DNA of 64,000 nt from CAZXFA01 sp964640085 (GCA_964640085.1 CAZXFA010000006.1:1-64000); one strand, 5' to 3'. Counted from the stretch's first letter, positions 50,155-58,990 are shown. Translations and numbers: made by a program. Notes: generated by a model from the sequence alone, not told the origin.

Positions 50155-50868
50155 TCACCCGGCGTCTCCGTCCGAGCCGACGATCGATGTCAGACGACCC
50201 TCGATCTTGGCTGCTTGGATCTTGGCTGCTTGTTCCAGATGCTTCCTCGCGGCCCGTGACGCCGCTTCGGGATCCCGAGCCCGTAGGGCATCGATGATCT
50301 CCTCGTGGCGACCCGCCAGCCAGAGGAGATCGACCCCGGACGCCGTGGAGGTCAGGTAGGTCTGCGTGAACGGCTCGAGGAGCTTCCACGAACGCATGAG
50401 GGTTCCGTTCCCCGCCGCGTGCACGATCGTGGAGTGGAACTCGGCGTTCAGATGCGCCTGGGTGAACGCGTCCCCCTTGCGGGCGCGCTCGCGCATCCCA
50501 TCGAGCAGCTGTTCGAGCTTCTCGATCTCCTCCGCCGTGATCTTCTCCGCGGCGACCTCCGCCGCGTACGCCTCGAGGACTCCCCGGACGTACACGGCCT
50601 CGACCAGCTCCTCGCGGCTCGGCTGGCGCACGCGCGAACCCCGGTGTGGTCGCATCTCCACCAGTCCGAGGCTCGCGAGCGAACGGAGCGCTTCCCGCAC
50701 CGGGGCCTGGCTGATACCGAACTCCCGAGCGATCCGGGTCTCGACGATGCGAGACCCGGGAGCCAGCTCACCTGCCACGATCCGCTCGACCAGCTTGTCC
50801 TTCACCTGCTCGCTGAGCGGGACCCGCGCGACGACGGAGCGTGGCTCCGCCTCCTGATCCCATGCCAT
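50155..50868 (-). CDS. GntR-family regulator with FCD ligand domain
   Basis: 237 residues from ATG 50868, one base overlap with the upstream stop (TGATG). The winged helix: KLVERIVAGELAPGSRIVETRIAREFGISQAPVREALRSL. The FCD effector domain follows with a metal-site His series (NAEFHSTIVHAAGN, RHEEIIDAL). FCD regulators answer to organic acids or sugar acids and usually repress catabolic genes. It is the likely ligand-sensing repressor at the CATCGATnATCGATG sites. Confidence 0.88.
   Translation of the reverse strand: MAWDQEAEPRSVVARVPLSEQVKDKLVERIVAGELAPGSRIVETRIAREFGISQAPVREALRSLASLGLVEMRPHRGSRVRQPSREELVEAVYVRGVLEAYAAEVAAEKITAEEIEKLEQLLDGMRERARKGDAFTQAHLNAEFHSTIVHAAGNGTLMRSWKLLEPFTQTYLTSTASGVDLLWLAGRHEEIIDALRARDPEAASRAARKHLEQAAKIQAAKIEGRLTSIVGSDGDAG
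50203..50232. repeat. Perfect 15-bp tandem duplication in the GntR C-terminus
   Basis: GATCTTGGCTGCTTG occurs twice without a gap. Read in the gene's frame it encodes a repeated QAAKI-type pentapeptide (KIQAAKIEGRL) near the end of the last helix. The reading frame stays open, so it is a recent in-frame slippage or duplication. Confidence 0.9.
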
Positions 50869-52598
50869 CAGAGGATCTCGACGACACCCGTGGAGCCGTT
50901 GACGCGGACGCGATCTCCGGTCTCGATCTGGCCGGTGCCCACAGAGCACCCCACCACTGCGGGGATCCCGAACTCGCGAGCCATGACCGCGGGGTGGGCG
51001 ACCGTGCCGCCGGCGTCGGTCACGATGGCGCCGATCACGCTGAAGAGCGGCGTCCACGCCGGATTCGTCATCTGGCACACGAGGATGTCGCCCGGCCGCA
51101 CCTGATCGAACTGATCGACCGAGAGCACGACCCTCGCGGTCCCCTCGACGACTCCGGGCGACGCGGCGATGCCGGAGATGGTCTTCACCTCCTCGTGCTC
51201 CATGTAGAGCCGGTCCGGGAAGCCCCACAGGCTCAGGTACGGGAACTGGAGCTGGGACTCGGTCGCGGTTCCGATCCAGTCCCTCGGCTTGATCTTCTCG
51301 GCCTCAGCGCGCTCCTCACGGCGGGCCTTGACGATGGACCTGGCATCGAAGTTCGCCAGGTCGCCCATCAGGAACCGCAGCTCGTTGTACTTGAGGAAGA
51401 TGACGTCGTCGGGCTGATCCAGCCCGCCCTCCTGGACCAGCTTCCGACCGATGCACATCAGCACCAGCCGGACATGCGCGTTCGTGCCCTGGTCGATGTA
51501 GAAGTGGTGGTCCGGCGTCAGGGGCGCCATCTTCAGGTTGATCTCGTTGGCCGCCTTCATCTTCTCCAGCGCTTCGCCCTCGAGCCCGTCGAGCAGCTCG
51601 GTCGACGCGGCGGCGATGTCGTCGGCGAGCTCCTTCACCGCCGACGGGTAGTCGTAGTCCGACTCGATGTAGCCCTTCAGCACGTCGAGCACCGGGACCG
51701 GGTTCTCGAATCGGCTCTCGAAGATGAACTCGTGGCTCCACACCGCGTGCCAGCCGAACTCCCGTTGCCAGGCGCCGACCTTCTCCTCGAGGAACCTCTT
51801 GCCCTCGGGCGTGCTCCGCAGTTGCTCGAGGATCTCGTTCCCCGTGTCCTTGGCGAACGCCGCGGACAGAACCTGGTCCTGCTTGGCCTCCTCCTTCAGC
51901 TTCCAAAGGGTCTCCAGGGAGTCCCAGTTCCTGTCCGCTGCCGAGTTCTGCAGGCGCCCCAGGAGCACCTCATCGACCTCGCCCCGGACCTCCTGCATCA
52001 GCGCCCGAAGGTTCAGCGTCGATGACAGCTGCGCGAAGTTGAGCATCCAGTGGATCTTCCAATGGCGATCGTGGACGTCGATCGCGTCCTCCAGGATGGT
52101 CGCCCACTCCATGAGCGGGATCTCTTCCCACCGGTCGATCTTCGACTCGAGGTAGTCGAGGTTCCGCCGCATCTCGGGGACCAGGCGGTTGTTCCACCAG
52201 TCGGCGAAGTTCAGCCCGTAGGTGGGCAGCACCGCGTTCAGATAATCGCCGATCTTGGACGCGTAGTCCGGGTCGTCTTTCGGGACGCGCGGGGTGTAGA
52301 GGTTGCCATATTCCATGGCCTCCACCCGGAAGCTCGGATCAGCGGGGACCGCCGCCGTGTACAGGTACCCGTTGACGTTCTTGGCGATCCAGTCCGACGC
52401 GAATGGCGTGCCGAACCTGCGGAACATATGGTCGCAGGTGAGCCACCATCCGCCGATGTCGAAGTACATCGGGGACAGCGGCTGGGGGCAGTGGAGGTCG
52501 TCATAGACCCAGAACAGGCTCTCCTCCGCCTCCGACTCCCACTGCACCGGGAACTCGTCGTCCCCAAGGAACTGCTTGATGACGGTGTCCTCGGTCAC
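50868..52598 (-). CDS. PEP-utilising-enzyme mobile-domain protein (dikinase family, no ATP-grasp)
   Basis: 576 residues from GTG 52598, with GGAGGGAGGG upstream. The last 120 residues are a phospho-His swivel domain: ISGIAASPGVVEGTARV, then GGTVAHPAVMAREFGIPAV with candidate phospho-His535. The first 450 residues are a substrate-type domain (LHCPQPLSPMYFDIGGWW, DHHFYIDQGTNAHVR), as in PpsA of phenylphosphate synthase and related PEP-synthase-like proteins. There is no ATP-grasp domain, so a partner must supply the phosphoryl group. First gene of the minus-strand operon. Confidence 0.75.
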   Translation of the reverse strand: MTEDTVIKQFLGDDEFPVQWESEAEESLFWVYDDLHCPQPLSPMYFDIGGWWLTCDHMFRRFGTPFASDWIAKNVNGYLYTAAVPADPSFRVEAMEYGNLYTPRVPKDDPDYASKIGDYLNAVLPTYGLNFADWWNNRLVPEMRRNLDYLESKIDRWEEIPLMEWATILEDAIDVHDRHWKIHWMLNFAQLSSTLNLRALMQEVRGEVDEVLLGRLQNSAADRNWDSLETLWKLKEEAKQDQVLSAAFAKDTGNEILEQLRSTPEGKRFLEEKVGAWQREFGWHAVWSHEFIFESRFENPVPVLDVLKGYIESDYDYPSAVKELADDIAAASTELLDGLEGEALEKMKAANEINLKMAPLTPDHHFYIDQGTNAHVRLVLMCIGRKLVQEGGLDQPDDVIFLKYNELRFLMGDLANFDARSIVKARREERAEAEKIKPRDWIGTATESQLQFPYLSLWGFPDRLYMEHEEVKTISGIAASPGVVEGTARVVLSVDQFDQVRPGDILVCQMTNPAWTPLFSVIGAIVTDAGGTVAHPAVMAREFGIPAVVGCSVGTGQIETGDRVRVNGSTGVVEIL

Positions 52599-52727
52599 GG
52601 GGTCCCTCCCTCCTCTCACCGGTCGGCCTCTCCCGCCGGCGGCCGGGGCGGCCGACCCATCCTCCAGCCGGCCGACAGGTACCTTCCTCCCGGAGCGTGG
52701 CTCCTGGCGCCCGGTTGCGCGCCCCAT

Positions 52728-52742
52728 CGTCGATAATCGATG
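52728..52742. promoter_or_regulatory. Operator-like palindrome CGTCGAT-A-ATCGATG (site 2)
   Basis: One mismatch in 14 arm positions from site 1. It sits between the divergent minus-strand operon (start 52598) and the E1 alpha gene (start 52827), 129 and 84 bases away, so one bound repressor could control both. GATAAT within the site could serve as a -10 element. The remaining 228-base spacer has no gene. Confidence 0.62.
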
Positions 52743-52826
52743 ATATGGAGTCGTGTGGGCTCCCGTCAAGAAGCGACTCAAGGGAGCGACCATTCCGCCG
52801 GTCTGCGGGCCCAAGGGGATGACCGC

Positions 52827-53858
52827 GTGCGTCACGGAGAGGTGGACGAGGGTGGCGCGGAGCCCGGCGCCGCTCCGGTCATCGACGCCTCCACCCGGCT
52901 GGCCATGTACTCCGACATGTGGCGGGGCCGGGTCTTCGAGAAGCGCGCCTACGACCTGTTCCTCCGCGGCCTCGTGAAGGGCACGACGCACCTCGGTACC
53001 GGCCAGGAAGCGGTCGCGGCCGGGTTCGCGAACGCCATGCGACACGATGACATGACGTTCTGCACCTACCGGGGGCACAACCATGCCCTCCTGCGCGGTG
53101 CCTCGATGGTGTCGCTGATGGGCGAGCTGTTGGGGCGGGCGGTCGGGTGCTGCGGCGGTAAGGGTGGCTCGATGCACCTCACCGACGTGGAGCACCACGC
53201 GATGGGCTCCTACGCGATCGTCGGCGCACACCTCCCGGTCGCGGCGGGGGCGGCCTGGGCCGCGCTCGCGCGAGGGACCGGCCAGGTCGTCGTTTGCTTC
53301 TTCGGCGAGGGGACCACCAACATCGGTGCCTTCCACGAGTCGCTCAACCTCGCAACCGTCTGGCACCTGCCGGTCGTATACGTGTGCGAGAACAACCTTT
53401 ACATGGAGTACACGCCGATCGCCGCTGTGACGGCGGTTGAGAACCCGGCCGCCGATCGAGCCGCCGCCTACGGCCTCGAGGGAGCCATCGTGGACGGCAA
53501 CGACGCGGAGGCCGTGTACCTGGTCGCGCGGGAGGCGCTCGACCGGGCCCGGTCGGGCGCCGGGCCGTCGCTGATCGAAGCCAAGACCTACCGACACGGC
53601 GGCCATTCCCGTGCCGATCCGGGTACCTATCGGCCGGAGGGGGAGGTCAAGGCGTGGCTGGCGCGGGATCCGCTCCCCGCCTACCGGCGGCGGCTCGAGG
53701 AGCTGGGCTTCGAGCCCCCCGAGCTGGACGGCATCGAGGCCGCAGCCCGCGCCGAGATCGACGTCGCGACCGAGCAGGCCCAGGCATCGCCGCCCCCCGG
53801 CGAGGACTCCCTCCTGACCGACCTGTGGGCGGATGGAGGTTCCGCATGGAGGAACTGA
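52827..53858 (+). CDS. TPP-dependent dehydrogenase E1 alpha subunit (pyruvate/acetoin dehydrogenase type)
   Basis: 343 residues from GTG 52827, with AAGGGG upstream. Core motifs: KGTTHLGTGQEAVAAGF, TYRGHNHALLRG, GCCGGKGGSMHLTD, and the TPP/Mg loop FFGEGTTNIGAFHESLNLA...VCENN. AcoA- and PdhA-type proteins need an E1 beta partner, which normally follows directly. Only a short remnant is found here (53846-53967). Activity therefore depends on a beta subunit encoded elsewhere, or the gene is decaying. Confidence 0.85.
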   Translation: MRHGEVDEGGAEPGAAPVIDASTRLAMYSDMWRGRVFEKRAYDLFLRGLVKGTTHLGTGQEAVAAGFANAMRHDDMTFCTYRGHNHALLRGASMVSLMGELLGRAVGCCGGKGGSMHLTDVEHHAMGSYAIVGAHLPVAAGAAWAALARGTGQVVVCFFGEGTTNIGAFHESLNLATVWHLPVVYVCENNLYMEYTPIAAVTAVENPAADRAAAYGLEGAIVDGNDAEAVYLVAREALDRARSGAGPSLIEAKTYRHGGHSRADPGTYRPEGEVKAWLARDPLPAYRRRLEELGFEPPELDGIEAAARAEIDVATEQAQASPPPGEDSLLTDLWADGGSAWRN

Positions 53859-53967
53859 GCCACCGGGAAGGCGCCGCTCGAGGCCTCGCCCGGAGATTGG
53901 CCGCGACGACGTGGCGATCCCGTCGGTGGAGCGGACCGTCGGCGCCATCTCCAGCTCGATGGCGTAA
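53846..53967 (+). pseudogene. Possible frameshifted remnant of an E1 beta gene
   Basis: ATG 53846 overlaps the E1 alpha stop by 13 bases, as an E1 beta gene would. It starts MEELSHREGAARGLARRLA, reminiscent of the first helix of E1 beta subunits (usually ..SYREAxRxAL..). From about 53893 the codon-like GC3 pattern shifts to another frame, EIGRDDVAIPSVERTVGAIS, which ends at TAA 53965. The rest of E1 beta is missing. The match is short and by eye, so this is tentative. Confidence 0.3.
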
Positions 53968-54029
53968 CGGCATGTACCCGACGGCGGACCACTTGACTCG
54001 ATCCGATGGGCCACCGTATCCTCGGGAAT

Positions 54030-54044
54030 CATCGACAATCGAGA
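54030..54044. promoter_or_regulatory. Operator-like sequence CATCGAC-A-ATCGAGA (site 3)
   Basis: Shares the core TCGA-y-wATCGA with sites 1 and 2 but has three arm differences. It lies 218 bases upstream of the ABC permease start, in the 403-base region 53859-54261. That region otherwise holds only the presumed E1 beta remnant and no other gene I can support. Confidence 0.45.
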
Positions 54045-54261
54045 ATCGAAGACACCCGTTCCTCCGGACGAGTGACGTGGCTGGACCCGACGGCCGGATC
54101 CGCCGTCCCACGAGCGCCGCAGCGCCGGGTGAGGGGTCTGGTCCGATGGTGGATGATCGGGACGCGAGGGGGGGGTCACGTTTCCGGGGGCCCGGTGCAC
54201 GTGACCGCGTGCGATCCCGGAGACGACCCGCGGTCGACGACCCGAGCGAGGCGGGACCCTG

Positions 54262-55134
54262 ATGGACCTGTTCACCGACGCCCTCGTCATCGGGCTGACC
54301 GAGCACGCTCCGCTCGTCCTGGCGGCGATGGGCTTCGCGCTGCTCTACCGGTTGACCGGTCTGATCAACGTGGCGTACTCGGAGACGGTCACGCTCGGCG
54401 CCTACCTGGGGATGTGGGTGAACACGACCTTCGGGTTGAACTTCTATCTCAGCCTGCTCCCCGCGGGCTTGCTCGCCGGCCTGATCAGCCTCGCCACGTA
54501 CTTCGCCATCTTCCGCCCGGCCAGGCAGCGGAACGTCGGAGCCCTCGAGATGATCATCATGTCGTTCGGGCTCTCGATCCTCCTGCGGTACGGGCTCCAG
54601 TTCGTCTTCGGGTACGCGGTCCGCTTCTACGACGTACCGCCCCCCGACACCATCCGCGTGCTCGGCGTCGGCGTGGCCTCCTTTCGGCTCCTCGCCGTGG
54701 CGAGCGTCGCGATCCTCGCCCTCCTGATCTACTGGTTCGTCCAGCGATCCACGTACGGGCTGCAGATCCGTGCGCTGGCCAGCGACGAGAACCTCGCGAA
54801 GGTGAGCGGGATCCGGCCGCTGGCGGTAACCTCGATGATCTGGTTCCTCGCCGGGGTCGCCGGGGGGTTGGCGGGCGCGTTCTACGGGGTCGGATCGTCC
54901 GTCCGGCCCTGGCTGGGATGGGAGGAGTTCCTCTTCATCCTGCTGGTGGTGCTGGTCGGCGGGAGGAGGAACATCCGGGGCGTCATCATCGCCGGGGTCG
55001 CGACCGGCGTCGCGCTGGCGGCCCTCACCCTCCAGTTCGGACAGGCGCTGTACTCGAGGTTGGCCCTGATCGTCGCCTTCATGGTCGTCCTGAAGGTGCG
55101 CGGGAACCGGTACGCGGAAGCGGGGAAGGTGTAG
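54262..55134 (+). CDS. Branched-chain amino acid-type ABC transporter permease, LivH-like
   Basis: 290 residues with about eight hydrophobic helices. Family signs are LYRLTGLINVAYSETVTLGAYLG near the N-terminus, the Q-x-R-A-x-A-x-D segment LQIRALASDENLAKVSGI, and GRRNIRGVIIAGVATGVALA. It forms half of the inner-membrane channel. Liv/HAAT importers take up branched amino acids, urea, short carboxylates or aromatic acids; the cluster suggests the pathway substrate. Confidence 0.9.
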   Translation: MDLFTDALVIGLTEHAPLVLAAMGFALLYRLTGLINVAYSETVTLGAYLGMWVNTTFGLNFYLSLLPAGLLAGLISLATYFAIFRPARQRNVGALEMIIMSFGLSILLRYGLQFVFGYAVRFYDVPPPDTIRVLGVGVASFRLLAVASVAILALLIYWFVQRSTYGLQIRALASDENLAKVSGIRPLAVTSMIWFLAGVAGGLAGAFYGVGSSVRPWLGWEEFLFILLVVLVGGRRNIRGVIIAGVATGVALAALTLQFGQALYSRLALIVAFMVVLKVRGNRYAEAGKV

Positions 55135-55137
55135 GGC

Positions 55138-56088
55138 GTGATCCTCGACTGGCTCTCGGCGTTCCTGATCTTCGGGCTGTTCTTCGTGGTGATGATGATC
55201 GGCCTCGCGCTTCTCCTCCACCTCCAGATGGGCCTGGCCGGGATCGGGAACTTCGGCGTCGTGGGCTTCTGGGGGCTCGGGATGTACGCGTTCGGCGTGC
55301 TCTGGGTCCGGGTGGACTGGCCGTTCGCCGAGCCCTGGCCGTTCCTCATCTCGCTGGTCTTCGGCACCGTCGTCGCCGGGCTGGCCGGCCTGCTGATCGG
55401 ATGGTTGATCGCCGACCTGGACACCGACGGCGTCCTCGGCGGAACGCTGGGCTTCGCCACGATCGTCTTGATCCTCGCGACGACCGAGAAGGGGCTGACC
55501 GGCGGCGCGTACGGCATGGGCGGGCTCGAGTTCCCCTTCGACGTCGGGACCGTGAAGACCAACGAGTTGGTGTGGTTGGGCATCATCGTCGTGCTCGTCG
55601 GAGCGATCCTCTACTACGTCGCCCGGGTCCACCGATCGCCGTACGGGCGGTTGCTGATCGCCGTGGGGGCCAACGAGCCGCTGGCCGACAGCCTGGGCAA
55701 GCCGACCTTCGCCACCAAGCTGTGGCTGTTCGTCGTGGGCTCGGCGGGCATGGGGCTGCTCGGCGCCCTGTATGGCGTGATGGTGCACTTCCTCTCGCCC
55801 CTGAAGATCGGGATCGAGATCACCCTGGCGGCCATGGTCGGCCTGGTGCTGGGAGGCCGGGCCCGGGTCTGGGGGGCGGTGATCGGCGTGGCCCTCACTG
55901 TGGGCCTCTTCGACATCGTGGTCCAGCTCTACCTCCCGCTTCCCGAGCGATACAGCGCGCAGGCCCTACCCGTGCTCCGGGAGGTCCTGTTCGGGGCGAC
56001 CCTGATGGCCGTGCTCCTGTTCCGACCGCTCGGCGTCCTCGGGCGGATGCGGCGGGACAAGCTCATCCGGAGGCAGCACGGTGGGTGA
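55138..56088 (+). CDS. Branched-chain amino acid-type ABC transporter permease, LivM-like
   Basis: 316 residues from GTG 55138, 3 bases after the LivH-like stop. Hydrophobic helices flank the conserved LHLQMGLAGIGNFGVVGFWGLG and the coupling region GRLLIAVGANEPLADSLGKP. It pairs with LivH to form the membrane channel. The stop overlaps the ATPase gene start by 8 bases. Confidence 0.9.
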   Translation: MILDWLSAFLIFGLFFVVMMIGLALLLHLQMGLAGIGNFGVVGFWGLGMYAFGVLWVRVDWPFAEPWPFLISLVFGTVVAGLAGLLIGWLIADLDTDGVLGGTLGFATIVLILATTEKGLTGGAYGMGGLEFPFDVGTVKTNELVWLGIIVVLVGAILYYVARVHRSPYGRLLIAVGANEPLADSLGKPTFATKLWLFVVGSAGMGLLGALYGVMVHFLSPLKIGIEITLAAMVGLVLGGRARVWGAVIGVALTVGLFDIVVQLYLPLPERYSAQALPVLREVLFGATLMAVLLFRPLGVLGRMRRDKLIRRQHGG

Positions 56089-56920
56089 CCGTCAGGCCAC
56101 CGTGGCGCCGATGACCTCCCCCGGCGGGGAGACCGCGGGGAGCCGGCCGACGATCCGCATCGAGTCGGCGGTGAAAAGCTTCGGTGGACGGGTAGTGGTG
56201 GACGTCGACGACCTGACGCTCGGCCAGCATCCGATCGAGGGCTTGATCGGCCCCAACGGCGCGGGCAAGACGACGCTGCTTCGGATGATCATGCGCTCGG
56301 TCAAGCTCGACCGAGGGACGATCACATTGTTCGACCCGGACGTGCCCCGCGATGAGGGCACGGTCCTGTCGAGCCGGTCCCCCCACGCGATCGCGCGGCT
56401 CGGGGTGGTCAAGACGAACCAGGTGATCCAGGACTTCGAGGGGCTCACGGTGTGGGACTCGCTGCTGCTGTCGGTGGCGGAGCGGACCGACGAGCGCCCG
56501 TACCAGATCCACCGTGAGGACGGGCTCTACGAGGAGCACGCGCAGGAGATCCACCGGTACCTGGAGCGATTCCCGTTCGAGGACCCGTACGGGTTCGCCA
56601 ACTCGGCGGGAGAGAAGAAGCTCCTGGACATCCTCCGATCCCTGCTCCTGCGGCCGAAGGTCCTCCTCCTGGATGAGCCCGCCGCCGGCCTGCCGAAGGA
56701 GGTCCGGAACCGCGTGATGGCGCTGGTCAGGGAGAAAGTGACCACGGAGAACATCTCGGTGGTGATCGTGGAGCACGACCTGAACGTGATCTGGGACATG
56801 AGCGACTACGTGCACTTCATGGCCGAGGGTCAGGTGATCCTTCAGGGCGGGCCGGCGTGGATCCGGGAGCACGAGACGGTGGTGGACAAGTACCTGGGTA
56901 GTGGCCATGTTGGAGGCTAG
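56081..56920 (+). CDS. ABC transporter ATP-binding protein, LivG-like
   Basis: 279 residues from GTG 56081, with about 20 extra N-terminal residues. Walker A is GLIGPNGAGKTTLLRM; Walker B is KVLLLDEPAAGL; the switch His is in VVIVEHDLNVIW. The signature motif reads NSAGEKKLLDILRSL instead of LSGGQ or LPYGQ, a notable deviation. A long insert (DPDVPRDEGTVLSS..., ERTDERPYQIHRE) separates Walker A and the signature, as in other LivG proteins. Confidence 0.88.
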   Translation: MGDRQATVAPMTSPGGETAGSRPTIRIESAVKSFGGRVVVDVDDLTLGQHPIEGLIGPNGAGKTTLLRMIMRSVKLDRGTITLFDPDVPRDEGTVLSSRSPHAIARLGVVKTNQVIQDFEGLTVWDSLLLSVAERTDERPYQIHREDGLYEEHAQEIHRYLERFPFEDPYGFANSAGEKKLLDILRSLLLRPKVLLLDEPAAGLPKEVRNRVMALVREKVTTENISVVIVEHDLNVIWDMSDYVHFMAEGQVILQGGPAWIREHETVVDKYLGSGHVGG

Positions 56921-57599
56921 GCGCATCACCAGCGGCTACGACGGGGTCGCGGTCATCAAGGGACTCGACCTCAGCATCGAGCACGAGGTCTTCGCGGTCC
57001 TGGGGGCCAACGGCGCCGGGAAGACGACCCTGCTGGCCACGCTCGCCCGGTTGATCCCGCTGACCGGGGGGCGGCTGTGGTTCGAAGGGGAGGACGTCTC
57101 GCAACTTCCTCCCTGGGAGACGGCGGCCCGCGGCCTCGGGTACGTACCGCAGGAGCAGGGCATATTCCCCGACCTGACCGTGCTCGAGAACCTCCACGTG
57201 GGCGCGATGATCGGGCGCCGCTCGCGGGACGAGCGGATCGAGGAAGTCTTCGCGCTGTTCCCCGACATCGGGCAGCTGCGCCACCAGCTCGCGGGGACGC
57301 TGAGCGGCGGCGAGTCGCGGATGCTGGCGACAGGGCGGGCGCTGATGCAGGACCCGAAGCTGCTGCTGCTGGACGAGCCCACGGCGGGCCTGTCCCCCAT
57401 GTATGTGGACCACCTCTTCGAGAGGATCAGGGACATCCGCGAGGAGAAGGGGGTGGCCATCGTCCTCGCGGAGCAGAACGCGACCAAGGCGCTCGAGGTC
57501 GCCGACCGGGTCATGGTGCTCACCCTCGGAGAGGCCTCCGGGATCCTCGACGCCTCGGCGGTGACCACCGACTCGCTCAGGGAGGGCTATGGGATCTAG
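56901..57599 (+). CDS. ABC transporter ATP-binding protein, LivF-like
   Basis: 232 residues; GTG 56901 or ATG 56907. Walker A is VLGANGAGKTTLLATLA, the signature is TLSGGESRMLATGRAL and Walker B is KLLLLDEPTAGLSP. GYVPQEQGIFPDLTVLENL is characteristic of LivF. It overlaps the LivG-like gene by 20 bases. Confidence 0.9.
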   Translation: MAMLEARRITSGYDGVAVIKGLDLSIEHEVFAVLGANGAGKTTLLATLARLIPLTGGRLWFEGEDVSQLPPWETAARGLGYVPQEQGIFPDLTVLENLHVGAMIGRRSRDERIEEVFALFPDIGQLRHQLAGTLSGGESRMLATGRALMQDPKLLLLDEPTAGLSPMYVDHLFERIRDIREEKGVAIVLAEQNATKALEVADRVMVLTLGEASGILDASAVTTDSLREGYGI

Positions 57600-57646
57600 A
57601 CGCGGATGATGCTGGCGCGGCGTAGTAGGGAGGAGGGGGAAGGCAG

Positions 57647-58990
57647 ATGCGAACACACATCCGATGGGTGGGGAAGGTGCCGGCGGTCCTGCTGGCGTTG
57701 ACCCTGGTGGCGGCGGCGTGCGGGACCGAGGACGAGGGGCCCGGCGCCACCGGAGGAACGGCGCCCCCGGCGGAGGAGGGGCCGGTCAAGGTGGGCGAGC
57801 TCGCCTACTACACCGGCCCGTTCGCGCCCTACGGGCCGTCCCTCACGGCGGACGTCAAGTTCCCGGTCCTCGAGGTGATCAACGAGGACCCGCCGCTCGG
57901 GCGTCCCTGGGAGACGTACCACGAGGACATCGGGACGGTTGGTGAGGGGCAGGCGGCCCGGAAGCTCGTCGAGCAGATCGGCGTCGACATCCTGGTGAGC
58001 CCGGCTCACGAGTACCGCACCTACCGGGACTTCATCCTCGAGATCGTCTCCGAGCAGGACCGGCCGCTGATGCCGAGCGTCCACGGCGGGACGATCCCCA
58101 AGAACGTCGGCGGGACCCCCGAGGAGCCGATCTTCCGGGCCCAGGGTCTCGACGAGGGGTTGGGGACGTTCGGCGTGCTGTACGCCGAGGAGATCGGGGT
58201 CCAGTCGATCGTCGTCTTCGCCACCCAGGTGGAGGGCTTCCAGCTCGCGGCGGACGCCGCGGAGGCGGCCGCCGATGCGGTCGGGATCGAGGTGCTGGAT
58301 CGTCTCAACGCCCAGGCCGAGCAGGCCTCCTACCGGACCGAGGCCGAGAGGATCGCGGACCTCCAACCGGATGCGGTCATCGTGCAGGCTGGGTCGGTCG
58401 AGTCGGCCACCCTGATCAGGCAGGCGTCGGAGGCCGGCCTGTCGCTCAACTGGATCGGCGAGACCGGGTGGATCCAGCCGGAGTTCATCGGCACGCTGAC
58501 GGCAGAGCCGATCTCCGGCCAGAAGGGCATCGGCTACGCGGCGTTCTCGCCCCACACGGACACCCCGGCCTGGGAGTTCTACCAGCCGCTGTGGGACGAC
58601 AACCCCGAGTACAACCAGTACGGACCGGCGACCGACCAATACCACTTCTCGACCTACGACATCCTGATCATCACCGCGCTGGCGGTCGAGGAGGGCGGCT
58701 CGTACAACGCGAGCGACTGGGCGCCGGCGATGTTCCGGGTCACCGACCCGCCCGGGACCGTCTGCTACACCTACCCCGACTGCCTCGAGCTGATCAGGGC
58801 AGGTGAGGACATCGACTACGAGGGCGTGACCGGCCCCGGCACGTTCACCTCGGGCGGGGTCAACGCCGTGACCCCGAGCGTGACGCTGTTCAACGACGAC
58901 GGCTCGGTCGGCGAGACGATCCTCGTCGACGCCAACCGTGCGCTCGAGATCATCGAGCAGATCGCGGTCGAGGCGGGTCCCGATTGGTAA
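57647..58990 (+). CDS. ABC transporter substrate-binding lipoprotein, LivK-like
   Basis: 447 residues. A lipoprotein signal (AVLLALTLVAAACGTEDEG) anchors it outside the membrane. The periplasmic-binding fold has VKVGELAYYTGPFAPYGPS and PLMPSVHGGTIPKNV, and LQPDAVIVQAGSVESATLIRQ in lobe 2. It is longer than classical LivK (about 350 residues). The ligand is unknown, but this gene completes an importer of five components. Confidence 0.88.
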   Translation: MRTHIRWVGKVPAVLLALTLVAAACGTEDEGPGATGGTAPPAEEGPVKVGELAYYTGPFAPYGPSLTADVKFPVLEVINEDPPLGRPWETYHEDIGTVGEGQAARKLVEQIGVDILVSPAHEYRTYRDFILEIVSEQDRPLMPSVHGGTIPKNVGGTPEEPIFRAQGLDEGLGTFGVLYAEEIGVQSIVVFATQVEGFQLAADAAEAAADAVGIEVLDRLNAQAEQASYRTEAERIADLQPDAVIVQAGSVESATLIRQASEAGLSLNWIGETGWIQPEFIGTLTAEPISGQKGIGYAAFSPHTDTPAWEFYQPLWDDNPEYNQYGPATDQYHFSTYDILIITALAVEEGGSYNASDWAPAMFRVTDPPGTVCYTYPDCLELIRAGEDIDYEGVTGPGTFTSGGVNAVTPSVTLFNDDGSVGETILVDANRALEIIEQIAVEAGPDW

